A DNA stretch of 64,000 nt from Pseudoglutamicibacter cumminsii. Its GTDB lineage: Bacteria > Actinomycetota > Actinomycetes > Actinomycetales > Micrococcaceae. Positions 10,081 through 19,622 of the stretch are shown here, piece after piece. Under the pieces are notes generated by a model that had not been told where the DNA came from, did no database searches, and saw only the letters and a program-made list of their open reading frames with translations. Numbering within the stretch: the first letter of the stretch is position 1; each line of letters opens with the position of its first letter. Position numbers and translations under genes: made by a program. The stretch is taken from assembly GCF_003143995.1 (NCBI RefSeq), contig NZ_QFWG01000007.1, positions 1 through 64,000 on the forward strand, given 5' to 3'.

Positions 10081-10983
10081 CTATAGATGTAGGCCGCCCT
10101 CCGCGAGGTCTGCGAGTACGGGGGCGAGCTCAGCGTCCGTCGGCTCCACGAGTGGGAGGCGAACGTGAGCGGTCGGCAGGACACCCTGCCGCTGAAGAAT
10201 TGTTTTCGACGCCACGGCTCCTTGGAGGTGGCTCATGACGGCACGCTGGAGCGGGTCGATGTCCGCGTGGGCTTTGCGGGCGGTTGCGAGGTCGCCGTTG
10301 GCTACCGCGTCGATCATGGTGCGGTATTGCGGCGCGGCGATGTGCGCGGTGACGGATACGAGGCCGATCGCGCCGATCGCGAGCAGCGGGAGGGTCAGGC
10401 CGTCTTCACCGGAGTAGATGTCGAGGTCGGTTTGCGCGATGACCTTGGTGGTTTCCATGAGGTCGCCCTTGGCGTCCTTAAGGGCCACGATGTTGGGGTG
10501 CTTGGACAGGGCAACGATCGTTTCGGTCTCGATCGGCTTCACGGAGCGACCTGGGATGTCGTAGAGCATCACGGGCAGGTCGACGGCGTCGGCGATCGCC
10601 TCGAAGTGGGCTTGGATGCCGGCTTGGGATGGCTTGTTGTAGTACGGGGTTACGAGCAGCAGGCCGTCGACGCCCGCTTCTTTCGCCATGCGGGAGAGGT
10701 TGATCGAGTGGCGGGTGTCGTTGGTTCCGCTACCTGCCACAACGGCTGCGCGGTCCCCTACTTCCTCGACGACCGCTTTGAACATTGCGACGTTTTCTTC
10801 GTCGGTCAGCGTTGAGGTCTCGCCGGTGGTTCCGGTCACGACCAGGCCGTCACAGCCGTCGTCAACGAGCTTTCGTGCCAGGGCGCGCGCAGCGTCGAGG
10901 TCAAGCTCACCGGCGGCGGTGAACGGGGTCACCATTGCGGTCAGCAGTGTTCCGAAGCGTGGACGATCAGTGTGTAGTGCCAT
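10081..10983 (-). CDS. dapA: 4-hydroxy-tetrahydrodipicolinate synthase
   Basis: 300 residues, a class I aldolase TIM barrel that condenses pyruvate and aspartate semialdehyde for lysine and peptidoglycan. Seen are the active-site stretch GTTGETSTLTDEE, the Tyr in VTPYYNKPSQAG, and the Schiff-base Lys in NIVALKDAKGDL. The length is typical. It stands between the TPR membrane gene and rnj on the same strand; dapB is about 1 kb upstream in the same direction, separated by the TPR membrane gene. Confidence 0.95.
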   Translation of the reverse strand: MALHTDRPRFGTLLTAMVTPFTAAGELDLDAARALARKLVDDGCDGLVVTGTTGETSTLTDEENVAMFKAVVEEVGDRAAVVAGSGTNDTRHSINLSRMAKEAGVDGLLLVTPYYNKPSQAGIQAHFEAIADAVDLPVMLYDIPGRSVKPIETETIVALSKHPNIVALKDAKGDLMETTKVIAQTDLDIYSGEDGLTLPLLAIGAIGLVSVTAHIAAPQYRTMIDAVANGDLATARKAHADIDPLQRAVMSHLQGAVASKTILQRQGVLPTAHVRLPLVEPTDAELAPVLADLAEGGLHL

Positions 10984-10993
10984 GGTTCCCAGG

Positions 10994-11452
10994 TTACCTG
11001 CCTGTTCCGTTTCGAGCTTGTTTGCGAAGCGATATGGCGGTTCTCATGGAATCGCGGGCTCGCCGGCGGTCACCTGCCGCGTCGTACGCGAGGGCGAGCC
11101 GGTGCCAGGACTGCCATTTTTCCGGGTGTTCTTCGGCTTCTGCAGCGTATTTTTTGAAGTCTTCGTCGGCTGCTTCTTTGACGATGCGTCCCGACGGCAT
11201 ACGTGGGAGGTCATCGTGCGGTAGCAGACCTTGTTCTTCGAGTTCTTTAGCCATGGCTTCGGTGGTTGCGCCGAACGTGATTTCGCGGATCAGGATCCAC
11301 ACGCCGATGAGCGGAACCACAAGGATCGCGGCACCCAGCCCGATCGCGATGGGCTGGCCGGTCTGCCACAACCTCAGCACGGAACCGAAGAACGCGATGA
11401 GATAGATGACGTAGACGGCCAGGATGATGCCGGTGAAAATTTTTGCTTTCAT
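10994..11452 (-). CDS. Membrane protein with TPR-like C-terminus
   Basis: 152 residues. Two membrane helices (about 5-25 and 38-58) are followed by a soluble segment that ends in one TPR-like helix pair (WQSWHRLALAYDAAGDRRRARDSMRTAISL). No enzyme motif is seen. Similar proteins occur between dapB and dapA in related actinobacteria as far as I recall. It probably belongs to the dapB-dapA transcription unit, 10 bp upstream of dapA. A scaffolding role would be a guess. Confidence 0.75.
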   Translation of the reverse strand: MKAKIFTGIILAVYVIYLIAFFGSVLRLWQTGQPIAIGLGAAILVVPLIGVWILIREITFGATTEAMAKELEEQGLLPHDDLPRMPSGRIVKEAADEDFKKYAAEAEEHPEKWQSWHRLALAYDAAGDRRRARDSMRTAISLRKQARNGTGR

Positions 11453-11482
11453 GCTGAGCTAGCGCTTCCTTGTGTGCCGCGG

Positions 11483-11514
11483 ACTATCTAGGCCCCGAAC
11501 TATTTAGGCCCCGA
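11483..11514. repeat. Tandem duplication of the dapB stop-codon region
   Basis: ACTATCTAGGCCCCGA (11483-11498) and ACTATTTAGGCCCCGA (11499-11514) are abutting 16-bp copies with one mismatch. The second contains the dapB stop (11504-11506) and the last codons; the first is a copy lying downstream of it. Confidence 0.85.
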
Positions 11515-12277
11515 GGTCGAGGTAGCCTTCGAGCCCGTGGGTCAGGCCGGGGCGTTGCGCGACGGTGCGCAGGCCGAGCAGGACTCCGGACATGAAGGAG
11601 ACGCGGTCGAAGGAGTCGTGGCGGATGGTCAGCATTTCGCCAACCGAACCGAGCAGAACTTCTTGATGCGCGACGAGCCCGCGGAGGCGGACCGCATGCA
11701 CGTTGACGCCGTCGATCACGGCGCCGCGTGAGCCGTCCGGGTCGGTTTCGGTTGCGTCAGGGCTCGGCGCTGTTCCGGCCTCAGCGCGCGCTTCGGCGAT
11801 CATGCGCGCGGTGCGGTCGGCGGTTCCTGAAGGCGCATCGACCTTGTCCGGGTGATGCATCTCGATGACTTCGACCGATTCGAAGTACGGTGCCGCCTGT
11901 GCCGCGAACTGCGCGGCGAGCACGGCTCCGAGCGCGAAGTTCGGCGCGATCAGAACACCAACATCGGGCTTGGCTTCAAGCTGTTCACGCACCGAGGCGA
12001 GGCGCTCCTCGTCCCAGCCGGTCGCGCCTACTACAGCGTGGATGCCGTGCTCGATAGCGAACGCGACGTTGTCCGCCGTGGCCGACGGGACGGAGAGGTC
12101 CACCATGTGAGTAGCCCCCGCATCGACCATTGCTTCGAGCGAGTCACCTCGCCCGATCTGCGCGACCACCTCCATGTCTTCCGCATTGCCGACGGCAGAG
12201 ACGGCTTGAGATCCCATGCGTCCGCGCGCGCCGATGATCGCGACGCGGATGGGCGGGGTGGTCTGCGGGTTAGTCAC
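11504..12277 (-). CDS. dapB: 4-hydroxy-tetrahydrodipicolinate reductase
   Basis: 257 residues, the NAD(P)H-dependent second step of the diaminopimelate/lysine branch. It has a Rossmann motif RVAIIGARGRMGSQ near the N-terminus, the stretch GATGWDEERL, catalytic-region VIEMHHPDKVDAPSGTA (His-His and Lys) and a C-terminal DRVSFMSGVLLGLR. Start GTG 12277 is supported by a Gly/Ala-rich purine stretch upstream. It forms a lysine-synthesis cluster with dapA about 0.5 kb downstream. luxS is immediately upstream. Confidence 0.95.
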   Translation of the reverse strand: MTNPQTTPPIRVAIIGARGRMGSQAVSAVGNAEDMEVVAQIGRGDSLEAMVDAGATHMVDLSVPSATADNVAFAIEHGIHAVVGATGWDEERLASVREQLEAKPDVGVLIAPNFALGAVLAAQFAAQAAPYFESVEVIEMHHPDKVDAPSGTADRTARMIAEARAEAGTAPSPDATETDPDGSRGAVIDGVNVHAVRLRGLVAHQEVLLGSVGEMLTIRHDSFDRVSFMSGVLLGLRTVAQRPGLTHGLEGYLDLGA

Positions 12278-12336
12278 GGTGTGCTGCTCCAGTGTGTTGG
12301 TTTAGGCAGTGTGTTCTTTAAGCGGGGCGTGGTGGT

Positions 12337-12831
12337 CTAGACCGTTACGCTGCGGTCGAATGCGTCGATCGAGAAGTCGTCACGCAGGATGCGTTCAGCC
12401 CAAGCTTTAGCCGAGTGCAGCGAGTGGTCCTTGAAGTTACCGCACGAGATTTCCGTGGTGCCTGGCACGTCGTCCCATTCGACGGTGTCGCGGATCGCTT
12501 CAAGCGCTGACTTGAGCGCGCGAGCGACGTCTTCGTTGCTTGGGGTTCCCCACGTGATGAGGTGGAATCCGGTACGGCAACCGAACGGTGAGCAGTCGAT
12601 GATGCCGTCGAGGCGGGTACGCAGAAGGCCCGCAAGAAGGTGCTCGATGGTGTGCAGGCCCGCGGTGTCGATGGCCTCTTCATTAGGTTGCAGCAGGCGC
12701 AGGTCAAAGTTGGAGATGGTTCCGTTGCCGTCCGGGCCATGTTCGACCGCGATCAAGCGAACGTAGGGGGCCTTGACTGCGGTGTGGTCGAGCTCGAAAC
12801 TTTCGACGTTAGCCATGTTCTTTTCAGCCAC
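12337..12831 (-). CDS. luxS: S-ribosylhomocysteine lyase (LuxS)
   Basis: 164 residues. It cleaves S-ribosylhomocysteine to homocysteine and DPD, the precursor of autoinducer-2, in the activated methyl cycle. The metal motif HTIEH and the metal Cys region [11 protein letters not shown] are present, as is [14 protein letters not shown] 12831 is chosen because AGGAGG lies four bases upstream. Only some actinobacteria carry luxS. Here it is wedged between dapB and the M16 protease, on the same strand. No receptor or Pfs gene is in the window, so a metabolic role is the safer reading. Confidence 0.95.
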   Translation of the reverse strand: MAEKNMANVESFELDHTAVKAPYVRLIAVEHGPDGNGTISNFDLRLLQPNEEAIDTAGLHTIEHLLAGLLRTRLDGIIDCSPFGCRTGFHLITWGTPSNEDVARALKSALEAIRDTVEWDDVPGTTEISCGNFKDHSLHSAKAWAERILRDDFSIDAFDRSVTV

Positions 12832-12937
12832 GATTCCTCCTGAAACGGGTATACGCCCGCGGCGTTGAACCCCTAATGCGTTGATGTGCCCTTAACGTTA
12901 CCGGTTGGCGTTGCCGCGAGGCCCGGCGCCGTAACCT

Positions 12938-14341
12938 TTATTCGCCGATGTAGGCCTTAGGCGCGAGGATCACCGCGGTGCGGGGCTGGGCGGCCAAGCG
13001 CGCGGCAAGCGCCTTGATGTCGTCGCGGGTTACGGCACGCAGTTTCTCGAGGGTTTCTTCGAGGGTCACATAGTGGCCGGTCATGAGCTCAGCGCCTGCG
13101 AGGCGAGACATGCGTGGACCGTGGTCTTCGCCTGTCAAGACGGACTGTCCGGCGAGCGACCCGACGGCCCAGTCGAGTTCGTCTTCGGTGATGCCTTGAG
13201 CCGCGATGAGGTCGAATTGCTCCCCCAGGACCTCGAGTGTGGTTTCGGCGTCCTCGGGCGCGCATCCGGCGTAGAGGGAGAAGAACCCGGTGTCCGAATA
13301 GCCGGCGGTCATCGCGAATGTCGAGTACGCGAGTCCGCGGCGTTCGCGTACTTCCTGGAAGAGTCGCGAGGACATTCCGCCGCCCAGAACAGTCGAGAGG
13401 ATCGAGAGCGCAAAGCGGTTCTCCGAATCCGTTGGCAGGCCTGGAACACCCAGGAACACTTGGGCTTGCTCGATGTCTTTGTAGATGCGGAATACGCCGG
13501 CCTGGGAGCCCGGCATCGCGCGCAACTCCTCGACAGGCTCCGGAATACCGTCTGGGGTCCCGAGAGCCTGCGCATCCATCGTGACACCGTACGTCGCGGT
13601 CCGCCGAGGCATCGGGGTCCGTTCCGTATCCAAGTCCCAACCGCCGGCCTTAAGCGCCTCCGTGGCCATCCGGACCACATCGTCGTGGTCTACAGCGCCA
13701 GCGGCCGTGATGACCAGCGTTTCCGGGGCGTAGTACTTGTCGTAGTGGTCGCGGAACTCTTCGACCTTGAGTTCGCGGATCTCGGCGCGTGTGCCACCCA
13801 CCGGGCGGGCCAGAGGATGCTCACCGAAGATGAGGCGAGAGAACTGTTCGTGAGCCATCGAGAGCGGATCGTCCGCGTCCATCGCGAGCTCATCGAGGAT
13901 CACGCCGCGTTCCCGCTCGGCTTCCTCGTGATCGAGCAGCGGCTGGGTCACCATGTCAGAGATGACCTCGATCGCCATCGGCAAATCCTCACCCAAAACG
14001 CGGGCGTGATAGCACGTGGTTTCCTTGGTGGTCGCGGCGTTCGCTTCCCCACCCACGCGATCAAACGCGAGCGAGATGTCGAGAGCGGAACGCGTCGGGG
14101 TTCCCTTGAACAGCAAGTGCTCCAAGAAGTGCGTTGAACCGTACTGGCCCTCCGCCTCATCCCGGGAGCCGACTCCAACCCAGAAACCCACCGATGCCGA
14201 AAGCGCGGCCGGCATGTGTTCCGTCAAGATCCTCACACCCGACGGCAAAACAGTGCGGCGGACGATCGAACCGTCCTCATCCTGACGCAGCGTCTGCTCA
14301 AGACGCTCCGGGGACGGCACCAACGGCAAATCAATGGGCAC
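12938..14341 (-). CDS. M16-family (pitrilysin/processing-peptidase-like) zinc protease
   Basis: 467 residues from GTG 14341, preceded by GAGAAAGGA. The inverted zinc motif HFLEH is near residue 70, with the distal Glu region (RERGVILDELAMDADDP) about 75 residues later, and the M16 C-terminal inactive-like domain follows (EVRERRGLAYSTFA). This type usually follows pnp in actinobacteria (pnp-pepR); here two unrelated genes intervene. The substrate is unknown. The open frame extends to 14497, but the upstream part lies in the degenerate repeat region and lacks homology. Confidence 0.9.
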   Translation of the reverse strand: MPIDLPLVPSPERLEQTLRQDEDGSIVRRTVLPSGVRILTEHMPAALSASVGFWVGVGSRDEAEGQYGSTHFLEHLLFKGTPTRSALDISLAFDRVGGEANAATTKETTCYHARVLGEDLPMAIEVISDMVTQPLLDHEEAERERGVILDELAMDADDPLSMAHEQFSRLIFGEHPLARPVGGTRAEIRELKVEEFRDHYDKYYAPETLVITAAGAVDHDDVVRMATEALKAGGWDLDTERTPMPRRTATYGVTMDAQALGTPDGIPEPVEELRAMPGSQAGVFRIYKDIEQAQVFLGVPGLPTDSENRFALSILSTVLGGGMSSRLFQEVRERRGLAYSTFAMTAGYSDTGFFSLYAGCAPEDAETTLEVLGEQFDLIAAQGITEDELDWAVGSLAGQSVLTGEDHGPRMSRLAGAELMTGHYVTLEETLEKLRAVTRDDIKALAARLAAQPRTAVILAPKAYIGE

Positions 14342-14367
14342 AACGAATCCTTTCTCGATGGGTCGCG

Positions 14368-14429
14368 CGACGCAGTGAGTACGCGATGCAGCGGGCACGA
14401 TGCAGTGGGTACGCGGCTCAGTGCGCTCG
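14368..14429. repeat. Degenerate 14-16 bp tandem array after the ThDP-enzyme stop
   Basis: Four units: CGACGCAGTGAGTACG (14368-14383), CGATGCAGCGGGCA (14384-14397), CGATGCAGTGGGTACG (14398-14413), CGGCTCAGTGCGCTCG (14414-14429). On the sense strand each carries CACTG(A/C), echoing the final His codon plus TGA of the upstream gene (14436-14438). Confidence 0.75.
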
Positions 14430-14435
14430 CGGTTG

Positions 14436-16115
14436 TCAGTGGCCCTTGAACGCTTCCGCGAGCCACCATGCACCCGAGTCCGATGCGATCTTCGCATCGA
14501 TCACGAGCGGCGTGTCCGGATTGCTCGCAACCCATTCTCGCACTGCCTCGAGGTCCTCAACGGTACGCACCGTGACGCCTTCGGCTCCGAAGCCGCGCGC
14601 GATGGCCGCGATATCGGTTTCGGGGAACGTCACCGTGGACATGTCCGGCTCGGAACCGTCCGCATTGAAGTGGTGAATTTCGGCACCGTAGGCGGCGTCG
14701 TTATAGACGATGCACACGAGTGGCAAGCGGAGCCGCACCGCGGTTTCAAGCTCCGCGATCGCCATGTGGAATCCGCCGTCCCCGGTTCCGAGCACCGGCA
14801 TCCGATCTGGCCGCGCGAGCGCCGCCCCGATCGCCGTGCCGAGCCCGAGCCCAATCGCTTGGAACGCCTGCGTGAAACAGAACCCGTCAGCATCCGGAAC
14901 GTCCAGGAACTGGCTCGGATACCCCATGAAGTTACCCGAATCGATGCTCACGATGCGTTCCGCGGGCAGAATCGAATTGAGCTCGATGGTCAGCCTGCGC
15001 GGGTCGATGCGCGCTTCCGAACCGCTCGCAGCGGAAAGATCAGCGCCGGTAGACAGATCACTGTAAGGCTCGCTCGCCCACGCGCTGCGGGCGGCGATGA
15101 GCTCGCGATTGGCCTCGGTGCGGTAACCGATGCGCGGCTCCGGCTGGCTCGCGCGGATGTGCTCCAGGACGTCGGCGGCGGTTTCCGCGGTATCGCCCAG
15201 CACACCGAGGTCGATAGGTCGATTGCGCCCAAGCGCGGCGTCCTCAACATCAACCTGCACCACGCGCGCGTCCGGGCCGATCAGCGTTCCGTGCCGCATC
15301 GTCCACATGTTCATCGCGCACCCGAAGCCCACGATCAGGTCCGCATTGCTGATGAGCTCGGCCGTGACCGGGGACGAGAACCCTCCCGAGATCCCAAGGT
15401 TGAAGTCCTCGCCGTTGAAGAGGCCCTTAACAACCGCCGATGTGGCCACCAGCGCGCCTGTATGTTCAGCCAACCGCGCGATCGCATCGCCTGCGTGCTT
15501 CGCGCCGCGACCTGCAATAAACACGGGACGCTGCGCTCCAGAAATCAGGTCGGAGAGAGCCGCCACGCTCCTCCTCGAAGGCCGGATCGGCTCCGCGTCA
15601 TTCACGGTCGCCACAGCACCCGCAACCGCAGGCTGAACCTGAACATCCAACGGAAGATTCAGCACCACCGTCCGGCGTTCGTTGACGGCCGTGCGGTAGG
15701 CGCGCGCCACATCGGCGGCCGCGGTCTTGGCGGAATGCACCCGCTCCGAGACAGCATACACCGATTCGGCCAAAGCATCCTGATCCATCGCGAAGTTCGA
15801 CCCCACGGCGCTCGCCGTGGACTCGCCCGTGAGAACAATCATCGGGGTGCGGGACTTAGCGGCCTCGCCGATGCCGGTGGTCGCGTTCGTGAGCCCACAG
15901 CCCTGGTGCACGCTCAGCACCGAAACCTTGCCGGAGACCCGCGAATACGCATCCGCCATGTTCGCGGCCCCGCCTTCGTGCCGGCTAGCCGTGAACGGGA
16001 CACCGTGTGCCTTCAAGGCGTTGGTCACCACGAAATTACCGCTACCGACCACACCGAATGCGTGCCCAACACCCAGCTCAGCCAGCAGTGCCCCGACCTG
16101 TGCCGCGACGTTCAT
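14436..16115 (-). CDS. ThDP-dependent acetolactate synthase-like enzyme
   Basis: 559 residues with the three-domain layout of the acetolactate synthase/decarboxylase family. The catalytic Glu is in ASRHEGGAANMADAYSR near residue 47, and the ThDP motif runs from GTGDGGFHMAIAELE to VCIVYNDAAYG. FAD-binding-like middle sequence (VFIAGRGAKHAGD) is present but does not decide the subclass. It does not lie with ilvN/ilvC, so it is unlikely to be the biosynthetic enzyme. It follows a cyclase-family hydrolase by about 40 bp, suggesting a two-gene unit acting on a 2-oxo acid or aromatic breakdown product. Start ATG 16115 has GAGAAG upstream; GTG 16121 is an alternative. Confidence 0.8.
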   Translation of the reverse strand: MNVAAQVGALLAELGVGHAFGVVGSGNFVVTNALKAHGVPFTASRHEGGAANMADAYSRVSGKVSVLSVHQGCGLTNATTGIGEAAKSRTPMIVLTGESTASAVGSNFAMDQDALAESVYAVSERVHSAKTAAADVARAYRTAVNERRTVVLNLPLDVQVQPAVAGAVATVNDAEPIRPSRRSVAALSDLISGAQRPVFIAGRGAKHAGDAIARLAEHTGALVATSAVVKGLFNGEDFNLGISGGFSSPVTAELISNADLIVGFGCAMNMWTMRHGTLIGPDARVVQVDVEDAALGRNRPIDLGVLGDTAETAADVLEHIRASQPEPRIGYRTEANRELIAARSAWASEPYSDLSTGADLSAASGSEARIDPRRLTIELNSILPAERIVSIDSGNFMGYPSQFLDVPDADGFCFTQAFQAIGLGLGTAIGAALARPDRMPVLGTGDGGFHMAIAELETAVRLRLPLVCIVYNDAAYGAEIHHFNADGSEPDMSTVTFPETDIAAIARGFGAEGVTVRTVEDLEAVREWVASNPDTPLVIDAKIASDSGAWWLAEAFKGH

Positions 16116-16154
16116 AACCACTTCTCTATTATTCAGTGCTTCGAGATGTCAACC

Positions 16155-16928
16155 TTACTTCTCTACAAACGCGTAGACGCGGCACGGGGAACCCGTTCCG
16201 CCCACGATAGGCAGCGGGGCCACGGAAATCATGGCGCCCGTCGTCGGCAGCTTCGCTAGGTTCTTGAGGGACGTGATCCCGTACTTATCCGCGCCCAGAA
16301 GGTAGTAGTGCACCGGGAACGGAGGGTCCTGTTCCCCACCGCGGCCCGCATCGATGCCGACGGTCTCAACGCCCATACCCGAAATCGGCAGCTCATCTGC
16401 CATGTAGCGGGCGCACTTAACCGTGAACCCCGGGGTGTGGGAACCGGTTTCGTCCGCGTTGAGGAACGATTCCTCGCTGTGATCGTACTGATCCCAGCCG
16501 GTGCGGAACAGCAGCCACGAGCCTTCGGGGAAGGCGCCGTGGCGTTCCTGCCACGCCTTCAGGTGCTCGACGTCGACCAAGAAGTCAGGATCAGCCTCTA
16601 CCTCAGCGGTGAAGTCCAAGACCACCGCAGGGCCCACGAGCCGCGGAAGTTCGATCTCCGAAACATCCTTGCCGTCGCGGCCGCTAATCCAGTGGACCGG
16701 GGCATCCAAGTGGGTTCCGATGTGTTCACCCGTGCGGATGTTGTGGTGCTTCCAGAACGGGCCCGGCTCGTCGTAGGCCGAAACCTGCTCGAGGCTGAAA
16801 TCATCCAGGTTCGGGAACGGGTCAGGCAACGTCAACGTAGGCGTCTCAGACGACAGCGGCGCCGTGAGATCCACCATCTCAACCGAACCCGAAGACACCC
16901 CTGCCATAAAAGCTTCTACCGCAGACAT
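16155..16928 (-). CDS. Cyclase-family metal hydrolase (kynurenine formamidase / isatin hydrolase type)
   Basis: 257 residues. The PF04199 metal motif H-x-G-T-H-x-D-x-P-x-H is clear (HIGTHLDAPVHW, about residues 68-79). Family members hydrolyse cyclic or formyl amides such as N-formylkynurenine or isatin. Start ATG 16928 is set by TATGGAGGA three bases upstream; the frame is open to 16970. It is followed by the ThDP enzyme, and a conserved nonamer (TAGAGAAGT) is repeated at its end and in the next gene's ribosome site. The substrate cannot be told from sequence. Confidence 0.82.
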   Translation of the reverse strand: MSAVEAFMAGVSSGSVEMVDLTAPLSSETPTLTLPDPFPNLDDFSLEQVSAYDEPGPFWKHHNIRTGEHIGTHLDAPVHWISGRDGKDVSEIELPRLVGPAVVLDFTAEVEADPDFLVDVEHLKAWQERHGAFPEGSWLLFRTGWDQYDHSEESFLNADETGSHTPGFTVKCARYMADELPISGMGVETVGIDAGRGGEQDPPFPVHYYLLGADKYGITSLKNLAKLPTTGAMISVAPLPIVGGTGSPCRVYAFVEK

Positions 16929-17055
16929 GCGTCCTCCATAAGCGATCACACCATCATGTTTCACTAACAATGCTTACTATCGTGATCTACGCCTCACTCG
17001 CAACCCAAACGAATGACATCTCATGACGCGGGTGCACGATGTGCTCGCATCACGC

Positions 17056-17092
17056 ACAGGGCCCCGGAACCTTTGTGAGGTTCCGGGGCCCT
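17056..17092 (-). terminator. Terminator after pnp
   Basis: A perfect 16-bp stem (CAGGGCCCCGGAACCT at 17056-17071 with 17077-17092) and a 5-base loop, 40 bp beyond the pnp stop. No long U tract follows. Confidence 0.9.
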
Positions 17093-17131
17093 GACGCGAA
17101 TGAGCGAATCAGCTCAAGCGATCACGCGAGA

Positions 17132-19360
17132 TTATTCGGCGTCGCCTTCGCCTTCTTCCTCGTCAACGACTGGCGCGAGCGAGAGCTTGCCGCGGTCGTC
17201 GACCTTGGTGATCTCAACCTGGAGCTTCTGACCCACACCAACAACGTCCTCGACGTCGTTGACGCGCTGGCCGCCGTTGAGCTTACGCAGCTCAGAGATG
17301 TGCAGCAGGCCGTCCTTGCCCGGGGTCAGCGAGATGAACGCACCAAACGAGGTCAGCTTGACGACGGTACCGAGGTAACGCTCGCCAACCTCGGGGATCT
17401 GTGGGTTAGCCATCGCGTTGATCGTTGCGCGTGCCGCCTCAGCTGCAGCGCCGTCGGTAGCGCCGATCAGAACCGTGCCGTCGTCCTCGATCGAGATCTC
17501 AGCGCCGGTGTCTTCCTGGATCTGGTTGATCATCTTGCCCTTAGGGCCAATGACCTCACCGATCTTGTCCACTGGGATCTTCAGGGAGATGATGCGTGGA
17601 GCGTATGGCGACATCTCGTCTGGCGAGTCGATTGCGGAGTCCATGACATCCAGGATGTGGACGCGGGCTTCGTGAGCCTGCTTGAGCGCGGCGGCGAGCA
17701 CGGATGCTGGGATGCCGTCGAGCTTGGTGTCCAGCTGGATCGCGGTAATGAAGTCGCGGGTACCGGCAACCTTGAAGTCCATGTCACCCATCGCGTCTTC
17801 AGCGCCGAGGATGTCGGTCAGGGCTGCGTAGCGGGTCTCGCCGTCAACCGTGTCGGTGACCAGACCCATCGCGATACCTGCAACAGGAGCCTTGAGCGGA
17901 ACACCAGCGTTGTACATCGACAGGGTCGATGCGCAGACCGAACCCATCGAGGTCGAACCGTTGGATCCGAGCGCCTCGGAAACCTGGCGGATCGCGTAAG
18001 GGAACTCTTCACGCGAAGGCAGAACCGGAACGAGCGCACGCTCTGCGAGGGCACCGTGGCCGATCTCGCGGCGCTTCGGCGAGCCAACGCGGCCCGTCTC
18101 GCCCGTGGAGAACGGTGGGAAGTTGTAGTGGTGCATGTAGCGCTTCGCCTTCTCAGGGGCGAGCGAGTCGATCTGCTGCTCCATCTTGAGCATGTTGAGC
18201 GTCGTGACACCCATGATCTGGGTTTCGCCGCGCTCAAAGATCGCGGAACCGTGAACGCGAGGCAGAACCTCAACCTCGGCGAGCAGCTGACGGATGTCCG
18301 TCAGGCCGCGGCCGTCGATGCGGACCTGGTCCTTGAGGATGCGCTGGCGCACGATGTGCTTGGTGACTGCGCCGTACGCCTTGGAGATCTCGGAGGCGCG
18401 CTCCTCGAACGCCTTGCCTTCGCCCGCGAGCTCTTCAAGGACTTCTTCCTTGAGTGCGTCGTCGGCGTTCTGGCGTTCCTGCTTGTCAGCGATCTGGTAG
18501 ATGTCAGCAAGCTTCGCGGATGCGAGCTTCTCAACTGCCTCGTATGCGTCGTCCTCGAAATCGAGGAAGATTGGGAACTCGCGAGCAGGCTTAGCGGCGC
18601 GGGATGCGAGGTCTGCCTGAGCCTCAACGAGGGCGCGGATGAACGGCTTAGCTGCCTCGAGGCCCTCAGCAACAACGGTCTCGGTCGGTGCGGTCACGCC
18701 GCGGCCGTGGATGAGGTCCCATGCGTGGTCGGTAGCGCCAGCTTCAACCATCATGATCGCGACGTCATCGCCAGCAACGCGGCCGGCAACAACCATGTTG
18801 AACACGGCGTCATCGAGCTGGCTCTTGGTTGGGAAAGCAACCCACTGTGCGCCTTCACCGTCGTCGATGAGGGCGATGCGGACGCCGCCGATCGGGCCAG
18901 AGAACGGCAGACCGGAGAGCTGGGTCGACATCGAGGACGCGTTGATAGCAACCACGTCGTAGTAGTCCTCTGGGTTGATCGAAGTCACCATGACCACGAT
19001 CTGGACCTCGTTACGCAGGCCCTTCACGAAGGATGGGCGCAGCGGGCGGTCCATGAGGCGGCACGCGAGGATCGCCTCGGTCGATGGGCGGCCTTCGCGG
19101 CGGAAGAACGAGCCCGGGATCTTACCCGCGGCATACATGCGCTCTTCGACGTCAACCGTGAGCGGGAAGAAGTCGAAGCCTTCGCGCGGGTGCTTGCCGG
19201 CGGTGGTCGCCGAAAGCATCGAGGTGTCGTCATCGAGGAACACCATCGCCGAACCCGCAGCCTGCTTGGCTACGTGGCCGGTTTCGAAACGGATGGTGCG
19301 CTTACCGAAACGGCCGTTGTCAATCACGGCCTCTGAGTACTGAATATCAGTAGCTTCCAC
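17132..19360 (-). CDS. pnp: Polyribonucleotide nucleotidyltransferase (PNPase)
   Basis: 742 residues with two RNase PH domains (first with [15 protein letters not shown]; second with [18 protein letters not shown]), the helical linker, then KH ([20 protein letters not shown]) and S1 ([33 protein letters not shown]) domains and an acidic tail. It degrades RNA 3' to 5' with phosphate. GTG 19360 is preceded by AGGAGAAAA. The leader holds a hairpin (19447-19464), possibly an RNase III or autoregulation site as known for pnp in other bacteria. It is downstream of rpsO on the same strand, the usual arrangement. Confidence 0.97.
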   Translation of the reverse strand: MEATDIQYSEAVIDNGRFGKRTIRFETGHVAKQAAGSAMVFLDDDTSMLSATTAGKHPREGFDFFPLTVDVEERMYAAGKIPGSFFRREGRPSTEAILACRLMDRPLRPSFVKGLRNEVQIVVMVTSINPEDYYDVVAINASSMSTQLSGLPFSGPIGGVRIALIDDGEGAQWVAFPTKSQLDDAVFNMVVAGRVAGDDVAIMMVEAGATDHAWDLIHGRGVTAPTETVVAEGLEAAKPFIRALVEAQADLASRAAKPAREFPIFLDFEDDAYEAVEKLASAKLADIYQIADKQERQNADDALKEEVLEELAGEGKAFEERASEISKAYGAVTKHIVRQRILKDQVRIDGRGLTDIRQLLAEVEVLPRVHGSAIFERGETQIMGVTTLNMLKMEQQIDSLAPEKAKRYMHHYNFPPFSTGETGRVGSPKRREIGHGALAERALVPVLPSREEFPYAIRQVSEALGSNGSTSMGSVCASTLSMYNAGVPLKAPVAGIAMGLVTDTVDGETRYAALTDILGAEDAMGDMDFKVAGTRDFITAIQLDTKLDGIPASVLAAALKQAHEARVHILDVMDSAIDSPDEMSPYAPRIISLKIPVDKIGEVIGPKGKMINQIQEDTGAEISIEDDGTVLIGATDGAAAEAARATINAMANPQIPEVGERYLGTVVKLTSFGAFISLTPGKDGLLHISELRKLNGGQRVNDVEDVVGVGQKLQVEITKVDDRGKLSLAPVVDEEEGEGDAE

Positions 19361-19446
19361 TAAGTTTTCTCCTAAGAATGCACGTCAACAACGAAACGCG
19401 TTTTCGCGGTTGGTGCTCGATCGAGGCCATCGGTACTGCTATCTGG

Positions 19447-19464
19447 TCGTCCTCTTGAGGACGA
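19447..19464 (-). other. Hairpin in the pnp leader
   Basis: TCGTCCTC (19447-19454) pairs perfectly with GAGGACGA (19457-19464), about 90 bp upstream of the pnp start. It may be a processing site for autoregulation, but no supporting evidence is present in the window. Confidence 0.5.
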
Positions 19465-19576
19465 ACATCTGTTTGTGCTGCACCGCGGGCCACTACCGAG
19501 GACCACACGCGAACGTCTTGGGCGTCAACGTTCTTGACTATGTATTGGATTAGATATTGATGTTTGAACTTCTGAT

Positions 19577-19614
19577 GTGTTAACGCCCCGGAAGGGTTTC
19601 CGGGGCGTTAACAC
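19577..19614 (-). terminator. Terminator after rpsO
   Basis: A perfect 16-bp stem, GTGTTAACGCCCCGGA (19577-19592) with 19599-19614, loop of 6, placed 9 bp after the rpsO stop. Confidence 0.9.
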
Positions 19615-19622
19615 GTGAGACA

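Noticed and set aside
14400-16259. 619-residue open frame opposite the ThDP enzyme
   Set aside because: Antisense shadow of a clear homologous gene; composition is Arg/His-rich as expected for a shadow.
17039-19336. 765-residue open frame opposite pnp
   Set aside because: It lies fully antisense to a conserved gene; high GC keeps antisense frames open. No ribosome site or known domain.
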